A DNA stretch of 64,000 nucleotides from Arthrobacter sp. B6 (GCF_001663775.1 NZ_KV467168.1:1710870-1774869); one strand, 5' to 3'; counted from the first letter of the stretch, positions 54,238 through 63,101 are shown. Notes: generated from the letters alone by a model not told the origin. Program-made: numbers and translations.

Positions 54238-54909
54238 TCAGGGGGTGGCGCCCGCCGTCGGAATGACCGGCCATTTGTCGTCGTCGGCGATCCGCCGGCT
54301 TTCCCGCGGGCAGCTGAGCTGGCCGGGGGTCTGGTCCACGAGCTCCGGCGCGGTGAGTGCCTCGTAGTCTCCGGCCAGGATCACGTCCACACTGGCGTCC
54401 GTCCGGCCGTCCTGGAAGTAGTCCGAACCCGGCAGGTTCCGCTGGACGCTGAAGGCAGCGGACTGGCCGGCCGCCCCGGACACCACAGCCGCAACTCCCC
54501 GGTAGCCGGCGTCGGTGTTGGCCACGGCACCCACCACGAACTTCCGGGCGAGGAACTCGTCCGCCACCGACCGGGCCAGGCCCGGCCTGCTGGTGGAGTT
54601 GTAGACGTTGAGGTTGATCTGGTCGTTGGGCTTGTAGTCAAAGGTGGCCGCGGGACAGACGGCTGCGGGTTCGTCGCCGGCCTCCGTCGTCGGAAGCTTG
54701 AGCCGGCCGTCCATGATCGCCAGCGCGGTGATGACCGCCGCCACGATCAGGCCCAGCAGCAGCACCAGAACCACACCGTGCACCACGCGGCGGCGCAGCC
54801 GGATAGGGTTGTCCGGCTCGCCTGCAGCTTCGAACGTGGCCCGCAGTTCGGGGCCGGTAACAACGTGGTGGCCGTGCAGGACGTTGGCGTCCTTGGGTTT
54901 CCTAGCCAT
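54238..54909 (-). CDS. LytR C-terminal (LytR_C) domain membrane protein
   Basis: 223 aa: a cytoplasmic N-terminus of about 40 residues, one membrane helix (RVVHGVVLVLLLGLIVAAVITALAIMDG), and an extracytoplasmic LytR_C domain (QINLNVYNSTSRPGLARSVADEFLARKFVVGAVANTD ... VVSGAAGQSAAFSVQRNLPGSDYFQDGRTDASVDVILAGDY). The catalytic LCP domain is absent, so it probably assists rather than performs attachment of wall polymers. Its ATG overlaps the stop of the upstream gene by 8 bases (ATGGCTAG). Confidence 0.88.
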   Translation of the reverse strand: MARKPKDANVLHGHHVVTGPELRATFEAAGEPDNPIRLRRRVVHGVVLVLLLGLIVAAVITALAIMDGRLKLPTTEAGDEPAAVCPAATFDYKPNDQINLNVYNSTSRPGLARSVADEFLARKFVVGAVANTDAGYRGVAAVVSGAAGQSAAFSVQRNLPGSDYFQDGRTDASVDVILAGDYEALTAPELVDQTPGQLSCPRESRRIADDDKWPVIPTAGATP

Positions 54910-55204
54910 CTATGACCAGCACGCGGGCGTGGATGGCGGTGCGCTGGTGCAGCGCGGTGCGGACGGCGCGGTGCAGTCCGTCCTCCAGGTAGAGGGTGCC
55001 CTGGTACTGCACGACGTGCGGGAAAAGGTCGCCGAAGAACGTGGAGTCCTCCGCCAGGAGGGCTTCCAGGTCCAGGGTCCGCTTGGTGGTCACCAGTTCG
55101 TCGAGGCGCACGGGACGGGGCGGGAGCGAGGCCCATTCCTTGGGCGTGTTGAATCCATGGTCGGGGTAAGGGCGACCCTCGCCCACAGCTTTGAATATCA
55201 CCAT
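54902..55204 (-). CDS. Conserved actinobacterial protein of unknown function (100 aa)
   Basis: MVIFKAVGEGRPYPDHGFNTPKEWASLPPRPVRLDELVTTKRTLDLEALLAEDSTFFGDLFPHVVQYQGTLYLEDGLHRAVRTALHQRTAIHARVLVIDG. The compact DG-x-HR-x-x-x-T-A-L element resembles the ParB/Srx-like nuclease fold motif (EDGLHR), but no nucleic-acid role is known. Homologues are sometimes labelled VapB-like without support. It is coupled to the LytR_C gene by an 8-base overlap, a conserved-looking pair, and might share an envelope role. Confidence 0.75.
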   Translation of the reverse strand: MVIFKAVGEGRPYPDHGFNTPKEWASLPPRPVRLDELVTTKRTLDLEALLAEDSTFFGDLFPHVVQYQGTLYLEDGLHRAVRTALHQRTAIHARVLVIDG

Positions 55205-55347
55205 GCCACCCTAGGCACCTCTGCAGCACATGAGAAGTGCCTCACCGGCACCATTGGAAGGTTGTAGCCAAACAGTGACCATCTGTCACATGCGGGGAAC
55301 TTCAGCGGCCGTCGTGGGCCCGGCTGCCCGGCTGACACAATGGAGGC

Positions 55348-56277
55348 ATGACTGCGACTGAATCCCCTGCCGGCACCACGCCCGGCGTCCGCCTGCCGTC
55401 CGCTCCGCCCCTGGCCCTGCTGCTCGACGTCGACGGTCCGGTGGCCAGCCCCGTCAGCCGGGACGTGCAGCCCGGGATCATCGCCGACCTGGTTGCGCTG
55501 GCCACCGCGGGGATTCCCGTCATTTTCAACACCGGCCGCTCGGACACGTTCATCCGGGAACAGGTGATGGGACCGATGATTACCGCCGGAATACCCGCCG
55601 GAACCATCATCCACGCCATCTGCGAGAAGGGCGCCGTCTGGTTCAGCTATACCGCCGCGGGCCCGGGACCCATCCATGTGGACCATGAGCTTGCCGTGCC
55701 CGCCGCCTACGGCGACGACGTCCGCCGGCTGGTGGCCGAGGACTACTCCGCGCACATGTTCTTCGACGAGACCAAACGGGCCATGGTGTCCGTGGAGCAG
55801 CACATCGAAGTGGCCAACACCGACTACCTGGCCGAGCAGAAGCTCTTCGACGCCGACGCCATGGGACTGATGGCCCGCCACGGCCTGGGCGTGGTCCGGC
55901 TGGACCACCACGCACCGAATTCCGACGACGAGGTGGACTACCGAGTTGACCCCACCATCATTTCCACGGACATCGAGTCGGTGCGGCTCGGCAAGGACCT
56001 TGGCGCAAGCCGCGCGGTTGAACTCCTGGCCGCCCAAGGCATCACCCCGCAGGCCTGGCGGACGGTGGGGGATTCCCGCACTGACTATGCCATGGCAGAC
56101 TGGCTGCACCACAACGATCACGCCGTGAAGCATGTGGACGTCCGCCCTGCGGACGGCGTTCCGCAGAAACCCTACCCCGTCCTGACGGCGGTGGACCTGG
56201 GGCTGGGAGAAGACGTGATCCACGACGACGCCGGCGCAGCCTTCCTGCGCAGCTGGCGCGAAGCGCTCGAAAACTGA
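55348..56277 (+). CDS. HAD-superfamily hydrolase
   Basis: 309 aa. LALLLDVDGPVASP is the HAD nucleophile motif D-x-D-G; IPVIFNTGRSD gives motif II (T-G-R), and RTVGDSRTDYAMADWL is the C-terminal G-D-S-x-x-D motif IV. A large cap lies between them, as in Cof/phosphomannomutase-like HADs. It probably dephosphorylates a sugar phosphate. Single gene, with the Stealth gene 110 bases downstream on the same strand. Confidence 0.88.
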   Translation: MTATESPAGTTPGVRLPSAPPLALLLDVDGPVASPVSRDVQPGIIADLVALATAGIPVIFNTGRSDTFIREQVMGPMITAGIPAGTIIHAICEKGAVWFSYTAAGPGPIHVDHELAVPAAYGDDVRRLVAEDYSAHMFFDETKRAMVSVEQHIEVANTDYLAEQKLFDADAMGLMARHGLGVVRLDHHAPNSDDEVDYRVDPTIISTDIESVRLGKDLGASRAVELLAAQGITPQAWRTVGDSRTDYAMADWLHHNDHAVKHVDVRPADGVPQKPYPVLTAVDLGLGEDVIHDDAGAAFLRSWREALEN

Positions 56278-56387
56278 GCCGCTGCCGGGCCTGCCAAAGC
56301 TTGATGCGCCCGGGTCGAAACCTGCCGTTTCACTGGCAGGGTTATTATGCAAGTTAGAACGCTTACCACTTAGCTGCGGAGAAAACC

Positions 56388-57983
56388 ATTACAGAAACAC
56401 CGGTTCAGGATGAAATCTATTACGGCGGCCAGGCGTCCGTAGAAACAGGTGCCCATCCGGAGGTGACGTCGCCTGCCGCTGAGGCGCGCCTCAAGCACCG
56501 TCCCGACGTCGTACGGCACAAGGGCAGGTATGCCCTGATCAACCACAACCGGACGCCCTACCAGGCGATGGTGGAGGACCTGCTGTTCCTGCGCAACGTG
56601 CTGGCCGGCGCCGGGCTGGACTACCTCCTGGTCCGCGGCAACAGTGACCGCCCCGTCATTGCACTGGACTGGAAGGACCGGAAGAAGCTGCGCGCCGCCC
56701 TGGTGGAGGCCTGCCGCAACGAACCCGTGTATTCCATGACTGTGGATGCGAAAAAGAAGTCCTCCGTGCTGGTGGCAGACGGCGAGCTCTCCCCCAACCG
56801 CCAAGCCCGCATTTTCCGTCTTTACCGTCCCCGTGTTGAACCGGACGGCGGCTTCGAATTCGGTTCCTCGGCGGGTGTCCAGATTGAGCTGTGGAGCTTC
56901 GAACGCGACCAGTTGATCCTGCCCATCGAAAATTCCCTCACGCGCCGCACCATGCTGACGCAGGACGCCGTCCGCGGAACCGTGGAACGGTACGGGCACA
57001 CCTGGCCCACCATCGAGAACATGTTCGCGGACCACGCAAGCGACATCAGCTTCGACATCGATCTGGTGTTCTCCTGGGTTGACGGCAGTTCACCGGAATA
57101 CATTGCGGCCCGCCGTGCCCAGCAGCAGGGCGTGGTTCTCGGCGAAGGCGACGACCATGAAGCCCGCTTCCGGCAGATCAACGAACTCAAGTACGCCCTG
57201 CGTTCGGTCTACATGTTCGCGCCGTGGATCCGGCGCATCTTCATCGCCACCGACTCCCCTGCACCCGCATGGCTCGCCGAACACCCGTCCGTGACCATAG
57301 TCCGCAGCGAGGAGTTCTTTTCCGATCCGTCGGTACTGCCCACGCACAATTCGCAGGCGGTGGAATGCCAACTTCACAACATCGAAGGGCTCTCAGAGCA
57401 CTTCCTGTACTCCAATGACGACATGTTCTTTGGCCGGCCCGTCGGTCCGGACATGTTCTTCACCCCTGGCGGCATCACCAAGTTCATCGAAGCCGAGACC
57501 CGGATCGGGCTGGGCGACAACGATGCCGAACGCAGCGGCTTCGAGAACGCCGCGCGCGTGAACCGGAAGCTGCTGTGGAACCGTTTCGGACGGATCACCA
57601 CACGGCACCTTGAGCACTCCGCCGCACCCCTGCGGCGCAGTGTGGTGGCCCGGATGGAGCGGGAGTTCCCCGAAGAGTTCCGCAAGACGGCAGCCAGCCG
57701 GTTCCGCGCCGCGGACAACATCTCGGTGACGAACTCCTTCTACCACTATTACGCGCTGCTCACGGGCCGGGCCGTCACCCAGACGGCAGCCAAAGTGCGC
57801 TACGTGGACACCACCATGCGCACCGGCCTGAACTACCTGCCCAAGCTGCTGTCCAAGCGGAACGTTGACTTCTTCTGCCTGAACGACGGCAGTTTCCCGG
57901 AGGTCCCTGCCGACGAGCGGGCGCAGCTGGTGACCGATTTCCTGGAGAAGTACTACCCCATCAAGGCGCCCTGGGAGATCTGA
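56388..57983 (+). CDS. Stealth-family capsular-polysaccharide phosphotransferase, apparent ATT start
   Basis: The protein has the Stealth regions: DVVRHKGRYALINHNRTPYQAM (CR1 area), DIDLVFSWVDGSSPEYIAAR with RQINELKYALRSVYMFAPWIRRIFIATDS (CR2), LSEHFLYSNDDMFFGRPV (CR3-like) and NSFYHYYALLTGRAV ... FFCLNDGS (CR4). Stealth proteins transfer sugar-1-phosphate to build cell-surface polysaccharide. The first usual start codon in frame is GTG 56463, but the best ribosome-binding site (GCGGAG) precedes an in-frame ATT at 56388, which would add ITETPVQDEIYYGGQASVE. I use that start with reserve. No TM or signal. 531 aa with the ATT start, 506 with GTG. Confidence 0.85.
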   Translation: MTETPVQDEIYYGGQASVETGAHPEVTSPAAEARLKHRPDVVRHKGRYALINHNRTPYQAMVEDLLFLRNVLAGAGLDYLLVRGNSDRPVIALDWKDRKKLRAALVEACRNEPVYSMTVDAKKKSSVLVADGELSPNRQARIFRLYRPRVEPDGGFEFGSSAGVQIELWSFERDQLILPIENSLTRRTMLTQDAVRGTVERYGHTWPTIENMFADHASDISFDIDLVFSWVDGSSPEYIAARRAQQQGVVLGEGDDHEARFRQINELKYALRSVYMFAPWIRRIFIATDSPAPAWLAEHPSVTIVRSEEFFSDPSVLPTHNSQAVECQLHNIEGLSEHFLYSNDDMFFGRPVGPDMFFTPGGITKFIEAETRIGLGDNDAERSGFENAARVNRKLLWNRFGRITTRHLEHSAAPLRRSVVARMEREFPEEFRKTAASRFRAADNISVTNSFYHYYALLTGRAVTQTAAKVRYVDTTMRTGLNYLPKLLSKRNVDFFCLNDGSFPEVPADERAQLVTDFLEKYYPIKAPWEI

Positions 57984-58012
57984 GGCCGGCAGGGTCTAAA
58001 CCGGCGGGCCCG

Positions 58013-58942
58013 CTAGATCCTGGATCCGAGTCCAATCTTGGCAGCCCCGGCGGTCTTTGCCTTCTCGGGGATCCGGATGCCCGCGGCGGCCAGGCGTTTG
58101 GCTGTCGCTTCCGGCGCCACGTACTCACCCACGGTGGGTGTGCTGCCGAGCGGAACCACCGAGTGGACGATCGTATGCTCGTAGACGTGGACCAGGTTGA
58201 ACGCCTGGCCGCCGTCGCGGCCGCGGGTGCCGCCCACAGCAACGTTGAGGTCCTGGGTGTAGCACGTCGCAGAGGCCACTGAGACGGGAATTCCAGCGAA
58301 GCTCGCCGTGGTTGAGTAATGGAGGTGCCCGGCGAGGATGGTCCGGACGTCCGAGTTGCGGACCACGGCCTCCAGCCTTGCCTGGTCGCGCAGTTCCACC
58401 AGCACGGAGAGGTCCAGGACGGACGGGACCGGCGGGTGGTGGAGTGCCAGGATGGTGCCGTCCGGCGCGGGAGTGTCCAGCTGGCCGCTCAGCCAGTCCA
58501 GCTGGGCTTCGCTGAGCTCGCCGTGGTGATAACCGGGGACAGAGGTGTCCATGGTGATCACTCGCAGGCCATTGATGAAGTAGCTGTGATCGACGGGGTC
58601 GTCATTGGCGGGCTGGTCCAGCAGCCCTGCGCGGAAGTTGGCGCGGTTGTCGTGGTTTCCCATCGCCCAGATGACCTTTGCGCCGAGGTCTTCGCACGCC
58701 GGATCAACGATGGCGCGCAGCTTCGCGTAGGCGTCAGGGTCGCCTTTGTCAGCCAGGTCACCCGTAAAGATGACGGCCTCGGGCCGGGCACCGGACGCCC
58801 GGACCTCGTCGAAGAGCTGGATGAGCTTGGCTTCGCTGTCTATTGCGCCATATAGGGGGTCTGGACCTCCCATCAGGTGGGGGTCGCTCAGGTGGAGTAG
58901 GAAGTGGCGTGGCCGGGGATGTTCGGCCTCGATGTGCTCCAT
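58013..58942 (-). CDS. Calcineurin-like metallophosphoesterase (CpdA-type)
   Basis: 309 aa. The metal motifs are complete: [10 protein letters not shown] (D-x-H), [16 protein letters not shown] (G-D), [13 protein letters not shown] (G-N-H-D), [10 protein letters not shown] (H) and [14 protein letters not shown] (G-H-x-H). This is the class III phosphodiesterase/CpdA pattern, acting on cyclic nucleotides or on other phosphodiesters. It is monocistronic and cytoplasmic. The start is the ATG at 58942, which encodes [20 protein letters not shown]. Confidence 0.92.
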   Translation of the reverse strand: MEHIEAEHPRPRHFLLHLSDPHLMGGPDPLYGAIDSEAKLIQLFDEVRASGARPEAVIFTGDLADKGDPDAYAKLRAIVDPACEDLGAKVIWAMGNHDNRANFRAGLLDQPANDDPVDHSYFINGLRVITMDTSVPGYHHGELSEAQLDWLSGQLDTPAPDGTILALHHPPVPSVLDLSVLVELRDQARLEAVVRNSDVRTILAGHLHYSTTASFAGIPVSVASATCYTQDLNVAVGGTRGRDGGQAFNLVHVYEHTIVHSVVPLGSTPTVGEYVAPEATAKRLAAAGIRIPEKAKTAGAAKIGLGSRI

Positions 58943-59065
58943 TGCTGCCTCTGTGGTCGGTGGGAAACGGCGTTTCCCTTCTACCCTTCAGTAACCTTTA
59001 TCCAATCAGACAATTGGCAAATTTTGGGTAAATTGCCGCGGCCAAGTTGGAAAAAGCTAAAAGTT

Positions 59066-59593
59066 TTACGGTGCGGAAAGCCCGCTCGGGTTTTCCTTAA
59101 CGACAGACGCCGCCAGTGCCGCTTCGATGGCATCAATGACTTCGGCGGAGTCCGGTTCCACGGAGGGGGCGAAGCGTGCCACTACGTCACCATCGCGGTT
59201 CACCAGGAACTTCTCAAAGTTCCATTTCACCAGCCCTGGCAGCACGCCGGTCCTGAACTTGGTCAGCTCCGCATACAGCGGATGCTGGTCCTTGCCCCGC
59301 ACGTTTGCCTTGGCCGTGAGCGGGAAGGTCACACCGAAGTTCCGCTCGCAGAACTCGGCGATCTCGCTGTCGCTGCCGGGTTCCTGGCCGGCAAACTGGT
59401 TGCAGGGGACTCCAAGGATCTCGAAGCCGCTGTCCCGGAACTTCTCGTAGAGAGTCTCAAGTCCGGTGTACTGGGGCGTGAAACCGCACTTTGACGCCAC
59501 GTTCACCACGAGGACCACTGTTCCCTTGAACCGGCCGAAGTCAGTCTCAGTGCCGTCGTTGAGGGTGAGGGGAATGTTGTGCAGGGTAGTCAC
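59066..59593 (-). CDS. Glutathione peroxidase-family (thiol peroxidase) protein
   Basis: The GTG at 59593 has AAGGA 7 bases upstream and gives 175 aa; ATG 59638 is an alternative. GTVVLVVNVASKCGFTPQYTGLETLYEKF holds the peroxidatic Cys (not selenocysteine), FEILGVPCNQFAGQEPGSDSEI the second Cys and Gln, and LVKWNFEKFLVNRDGDVVARF the Trp-Asn of the tetrad. Such Cys-GPx enzymes generally use thioredoxin. Single gene; it follows the 123-base gap after the phosphoesterase start, which contains nothing notable. Confidence 0.92.
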   Translation of the reverse strand: MTTLHNIPLTLNDGTETDFGRFKGTVVLVVNVASKCGFTPQYTGLETLYEKFRDSGFEILGVPCNQFAGQEPGSDSEIAEFCERNFGVTFPLTAKANVRGKDQHPLYAELTKFRTGVLPGLVKWNFEKFLVNRDGDVVARFAPSVEPDSAEVIDAIEAALAASVVKENPSGLSAP

Positions 59594-59654
59594 AGCGCCG
59601 TCCTTGAAAGGTTGGTCATGCAGGTGATTCGTTGCCAACCATCAAGGGTACGGG

Positions 59655-61136
59655 TCAAATCTGGGAGTTTTCTGTTAGTGCCTTGCGGCGCGGCTCCTTC
59701 GTTGTAGACGTTGCCGCTGAGGAATCTGCAGCCGGCGGCTCTTCCGGCGTCGTGATGGACTCCTCCGTTGTAGCGGGCTCGGCCGTGGTCGGCTCCGGAG
59801 CGGTGGGCTCCGCGGTCATGTCTTGCTCCGCCGTCGTCGTGGGCTTCTCCGCGGCGGGGGACTCCTCCGTCGTGCCGGGCTCCGCGGTCATGTCTTGCTC
59901 CGCCGTCGTCGTATCTTGCTCCGCCGTCGTCGTGGGCGCCGCCGTCGTCGTGGGCTCCGCCGTCGTGGTGGGCTCCGCCGTCGTGTCTGGCTCGGTCGTG
60001 CTGGGCTCCGCCATCGGGGCGGGCTCCTCAGTCGTGCCTGGTTCGGTCGTGCCGGGCTCCGCCATCGGGGCAGGCTCCTCCGGGGCGGGCTCCGCCGTCG
60101 TGCCTGGCTCTGCCGTGGTGGGCTCCGCCGTCGTGCTGGGCTCCGCCGTCGTCGTAGGCTCCGCCGTGACCGGCTCTGTAGGCGACCCTGTCGCTGTCGG
60201 CACCCCTGTCGCTGTCGGCGACGGAGTGGCTGTTTCGACAGCTCCTGAAGCCAACCCTGTTGTCGGCGCCGGATCCGGCTGCGGCGCCTCGGTCAGTTCC
60301 TGCTCTCCGTTGAGGACGGCGTGGCTGTGGTCGTGGGCGACCGGGATGGCCCAGCGCGGCGCCGCTGTGGCCTTGCCGTCGTAATTGACCATCACTATGT
60401 CCCCCAGCTCGTCCAGCTGACGGGTGGGGAGCAGGGTCCAGTTCAGGGGGCTGGTGTGTTTTCCGTGGAGGATGGTTTCGAAATGCAGGTGGCAGCCCGT
60501 TGACCAACCAGTGGTGCCCACCCGAGCAATGACCTGGCCCACCTGCACGGAATCCCCCGTCCGGACGGCGATCGCCTCCAAGTGGTTATACGTGGTGATC
60601 AGCCCGTTGCCGTGGTCGATTTCCACCCGGTTTCCGCCGCCCCATGGATGCCACCCGGCGGCACGGACCACACCGGCGTCGGCCGAATAGACCCTCGTGC
60701 CGCAGCCTGCGGCATAGTCCTGGCCGAGGTGGAAGTCCCCTGCGGCTCCGGAAATGGGGCTGATCCGGAAGCCGAATGGCGAGCTTGACCTGAGCGCTTC
60801 CAGGGGTGACATCAGGAACCCCTCCGGCGGGCGCCTGAGGGCGGCGGAGGCGACGTTGAGCTTGGCGTGCCCATCCCTGGCAGTAGTAGTAACGATCGTT
60901 CGGCTGAACGCGACCAGGGCCCGGCTGTCAGTCTGGAAACCACCGGCGAGCAACGGAAGGCCCACGCTGCCCGCCCCGCGCGGTGCCGGAGGCGTGCCCG
61001 GTTGCACGGGCGTTCCGGGAATTCCCAGGGCAAAAAGGGACAAGGCAACAGTGGCACTCGCGGCCAGCGCGCGAACCGTGACAGCGCAGGGTCCTGCGGA
61101 CTCCTTGTCGCGGCCGGATCCCCAATGATTGCCCAC
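59655..61136 (-). CDS. Secreted M23 (LytM-type) metallopeptidase with Thr/Glu/Pro repeat tail
   Basis: 493 aa from a GTG with GGGAG 7 bases upstream. A signal-like segment (VRALAASATVALSLFALG) is followed by the peptidase domain: FHLGQDYAAGCGTRVYSADAGVV (H-x3-D) and GWSTGCHLHFETI (H-x-H), the zinc ligands of LytM peptidases that cut peptidoglycan cross-links. Residues about 310-470 are a tail of short repeats (TAEP, TTAEP, APEEPAP), encoded by 15-18-bp DNA repeats. The tail could span or attach to the wall. Whether it is catalytic on the wall is not shown. Nothing else is encoded in the operon. Confidence 0.88.
   Translation of the reverse strand: MGNHWGSGRDKESAGPCAVTVRALAASATVALSLFALGIPGTPVQPGTPPAPRGAGSVGLPLLAGGFQTDSRALVAFSRTIVTTTARDGHAKLNVASAALRRPPEGFLMSPLEALRSSSPFGFRISPISGAAGDFHLGQDYAAGCGTRVYSADAGVVRAAGWHPWGGGNRVEIDHGNGLITTYNHLEAIAVRTGDSVQVGQVIARVGTTGWSTGCHLHFETILHGKHTSPLNWTLLPTRQLDELGDIVMVNYDGKATAAPRWAIPVAHDHSHAVLNGEQELTEAPQPDPAPTTGLASGAVETATPSPTATGVPTATGSPTEPVTAEPTTTAEPSTTAEPTTAEPGTTAEPAPEEPAPMAEPGTTEPGTTEEPAPMAEPSTTEPDTTAEPTTTAEPTTTAAPTTTAEQDTTTAEQDMTAEPGTTEESPAAEKPTTTAEQDMTAEPTAPEPTTAEPATTEESITTPEEPPAADSSAATSTTKEPRRKALTENSQI
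59740..60185. repeat. Tandem minisatellite coding the Thr/Glu/Pro tail
   Basis: Imperfect 15-18-bp units such as GTCGTGGGCTCCGCC recur about 25-30 times in register with the reading frame (TTAEP-type peptide). Adjacent units are nearly identical, so slipped-strand length change would be expected to alter tail length without a frameshift for 15-bp steps. Confidence 0.7.
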
Positions 61137-61303
61137 TCATTTACTCCCGGGTTGGCCCGTCAGACCCCAGATCTCCGGACGGACTTACCCTCTCATGGGA
61201 CCACAAAGCCCTGGACCTGTGAACCCCGATTCAGCACCACTGCGGACAATATGTGGTTCTGCGCGGGTCCACTGTCCGCCAGTACCTGAGCAAGAATGGT
61301 GGT

Positions 61304-62221
61304 ATGCGCAATTTCCTCAGGAAATGGCAGGGCGAGCTCAAACGTGTGTTCACGGGAAGCCCTGACGTGCTGCCAGGCTGGGTGCCGCGGCTGGCAGAGG
61401 GGAACGACGCCGGCTATCACCTGCCGGGCTCGGCCGTCTGGGCTGTGCACGGTTCCATGACCCCCATCGTGGCCGGGATCCGCGCCCTGCTGATGCAGGC
61501 GCTGCATCCCGCCGCGTTGACGGGAATCCTGGAACACTCCGACTTCCGCGAGGATCCCCTCCGTCGGCTGGCGCGCACCATCCAGTGGATCTTCACTGTC
61601 ACGTATGGTTCCATGGCCGCCGCCGACGAGGCCTCCGCCCGGGTTCGCCGGCTGCACGAGCCCGTCCACGGAAGCTACAGCGACGTGCGCGGCACCGAAC
61701 GGAGCTACTCCGCCAACGATCCGGAGGTTGCCCGCTGGGTTCACATAGCCTTCGTGGATGCCTTCCTCACGGCGCACAAGATCTGGGGAGGCGAAATCCC
61801 CGGCGGCCCGGACGCCTACGTCCATGAGTGGGCACAGGCCGGACGGCTGATGGGGGTAGAGGACCCGCCGCTCACGGAAGCCGACATGCGCAGGCAACTG
61901 GACCGTTGGTATGACAGCGGTGAGCTGCTCGCGGACAGCCGCGTTGCCGAGACCGTCGAGTTTATCCGTCACCCGCCCCTGCACCCCCTGCTGCGCCCGG
62001 GCTACCAAGTGGTGTTCGCCGGCGCCGTCTACAGCCTCGACCCGAAGTACCGCCGGATGCTGGGCCTCGAGCCGGCGCGGCTGGGCCCGTTTCCCCTCCC
62101 GGTGAAGCTGGCAACCAAGGTGACTCTCGGCGTCGTGCATCTCGCCCTTGGACGGGGGCCGGGTCCCAGCGAACAGGCAGCCCGGCGGCGGCTCCGGAGG
62201 CTAGGCCACTACGGCGCGTGA
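61304..62221 (+). CDS. Oxygenase MpaB family (DUF2236) protein
   Basis: The ATG at 61304 gives 305 aa. SAVWAVHGSMTPIVAGIRALLMQALHPAALTGILEHSDFREDPLRRLARTIQWIFTVTYGS is the characteristic DUF2236 N-terminal block with the LHP motif, and RGTERSYSANDPEVARWVHIAFVDAFL holds the D-P-x-x-x-x-W-V-H motif. Members include latex-clearing protein relatives and MpaB; they bind heme through conserved His. No cofactor partner gene is seen. It ends 42 bases before the terminator of tRNA-Ser. Confidence 0.88.
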   Translation: MRNFLRKWQGELKRVFTGSPDVLPGWVPRLAEGNDAGYHLPGSAVWAVHGSMTPIVAGIRALLMQALHPAALTGILEHSDFREDPLRRLARTIQWIFTVTYGSMAAADEASARVRRLHEPVHGSYSDVRGTERSYSANDPEVARWVHIAFVDAFLTAHKIWGGEIPGGPDAYVHEWAQAGRLMGVEDPPLTEADMRRQLDRWYDSGELLADSRVAETVEFIRHPPLHPLLRPGYQVVFAGAVYSLDPKYRRMLGLEPARLGPFPLPVKLATKVTLGVVHLALGRGPGPSEQAARRRLRRLGHYGA

Positions 62222-62262
62222 TCGACGATCCGGTGAGGCGTGGGTTCGTGCGCGGGACATGC

Positions 62263-62297
62263 AAAAACCCGGCCCTGACATGGTCAGGACCGGGTTT
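62263..62297 (-). terminator. Intrinsic terminator of tRNA-Ser
   Basis: On the minus strand AAACCCGGTCCTGAC pairs with GTCAGGGCCGGGTTT around a short loop, and a run of T's ends it (62263-62267). It starts just downstream of the tRNA 3' end. Confidence 0.85.
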
Positions 62298-62302
62298 CTG
62301 GC

Positions 62303-62390
62303 TGGCGGAGAATGGGGGATTTGAACCCCCGAGGGCGTTAACCCAACACGCGTTCCAGGCGTGCGCCATAGGCCGCTAGGCGAATTCTCC
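62303..62390 (-). tRNA. tRNA-Ser (anticodon GGA), CCA encoded
   Basis: On the minus strand the acceptor GGAGAAT pairs with ATTCTCC, the anticodon stem CACGC/GCGTG encloses the loop CTGGAAC (anticodon GGA), and a long variable arm and the T-loop GGTTCAAATCC follow; G discriminator and CCA (62303-62305) are encoded. The long variable arm marks a class II serine tRNA reading UCC/UCU codons. Confidence 0.95.
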
Positions 62391-62728
62391 AGCTGCTTCT
62401 GAATCAAAAGCAGATACTAGACTACCTGAACTTTTCGGCAACGCCCAATTGGGCCCTAAGCGCCTGTTCGTGCGGCCACTGAACCCAAAAGCCACGAGGG
62501 TCCAGCCCAGGCCATCGAAGAATTCATTAACGTCAAAATGGACGCCCCCAATGCGTCCATTCCTCCGGAAACACCGTTGAGCTGCCGGGTCCGGCCCTCC
62601 AGCCAGGCCCCGCAGCTCACAACCTTGAGATTGCCCCAATCGGTGTACATATCCATGATCGGGCTTGCCCGCCGGATAAGCAATGAAATGTGTTCCCGTT
62701 ACCTTCGGCGCCTTGGCACGATGGAGCC
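62391..62728. other. Intergenic region upstream of tRNA-Ser
   Basis: This 338-base stretch contains the tRNA promoter side but no coding sequence that I can support: short frames on both strands lack good starts and family patterns. A short GGACGC-type dyad (62539-62562) is present. I see no other structure. Confidence 0.5.
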
Positions 62729-63058
62729 ATGACACAGCTCCACATGCTGGTGGCCTATGTTCCCCGGACCCACACCGAGGCGGTCCTGGCTGCCATCGGC
62801 GACGCCGGGGCCGGCCGGCTCGGTAACTATTCACACTGCTCATTCGTCACCGCGGGAACAGGGCGTTTCACGGCACGGGATGGAGCGGCGCCGTTTGTCG
62901 GGGACGTGAACAAGCCCACCGAGGTGGCCGAGGACAGGATCGAATGTGCGGTCGAGGGTGCGCTCCTCGACGCCGTAGTGCTGGCCCTGCGCACCGCCCA
63001 CCCCTATGAAGAGCCCGCGTTCATGAGCTGGCCGGTGGACGGCTGGCGTGGGGTTTGA
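62729..63058 (+). CDS. Stand-alone YqfO/NIF3 PII-like domain protein
   Basis: The ATG at 62729 gives 109 aa: LHMLVAYVPRTHTEAVLAAIGDAGAGRLGNYSHCSFVTAGTGRFTARDGAAPFVGDVNKPTEVAEDRIECAVEGALLDAVVLALRTAHPYEEPAFMSW. This is the PII-like insert of YqfO/NIF3 proteins (GxxxGNYxxCSF, G-x-G-x-F, and AHPYEEPA motifs) as a separate protein. It probably forms trimers or binds a small ligand. No classical ribosome-binding site is seen. It precedes the SRP RNA gene. Confidence 0.85.
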   Translation: MTQLHMLVAYVPRTHTEAVLAAIGDAGAGRLGNYSHCSFVTAGTGRFTARDGAAPFVGDVNKPTEVAEDRIECAVEGALLDAVVLALRTAHPYEEPAFMSWPVDGWRGV

Positions 63059-63101
63059 GGCCGGTTCGAGGCACGCCAAAAGTTCGGGTAAACTGATCTG
63101 C

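Noticed and set aside
54902..55204. VapB-type antitoxin
   Set aside because: No VapC-like PIN-domain gene is adjacent, and the sequence pattern (EDGLHR) fits a conserved actinobacterial protein next to LytR_C instead.
59740..60185. Possible CRISPR array because of short regular repeats
   Set aside because: There are no unique spacers; units are adjacent and in frame with a peptidase gene.
62303..62390. Integration site of a genomic island at tRNA-Ser
   Set aside because: No integrase, no repeated tRNA 3' end and housekeeping genes on both sides.
62391..62728. Short open frames upstream of tRNA-Ser on both strands
   Set aside because: No ribosome-binding site, no recognisable family and irregular codon use.
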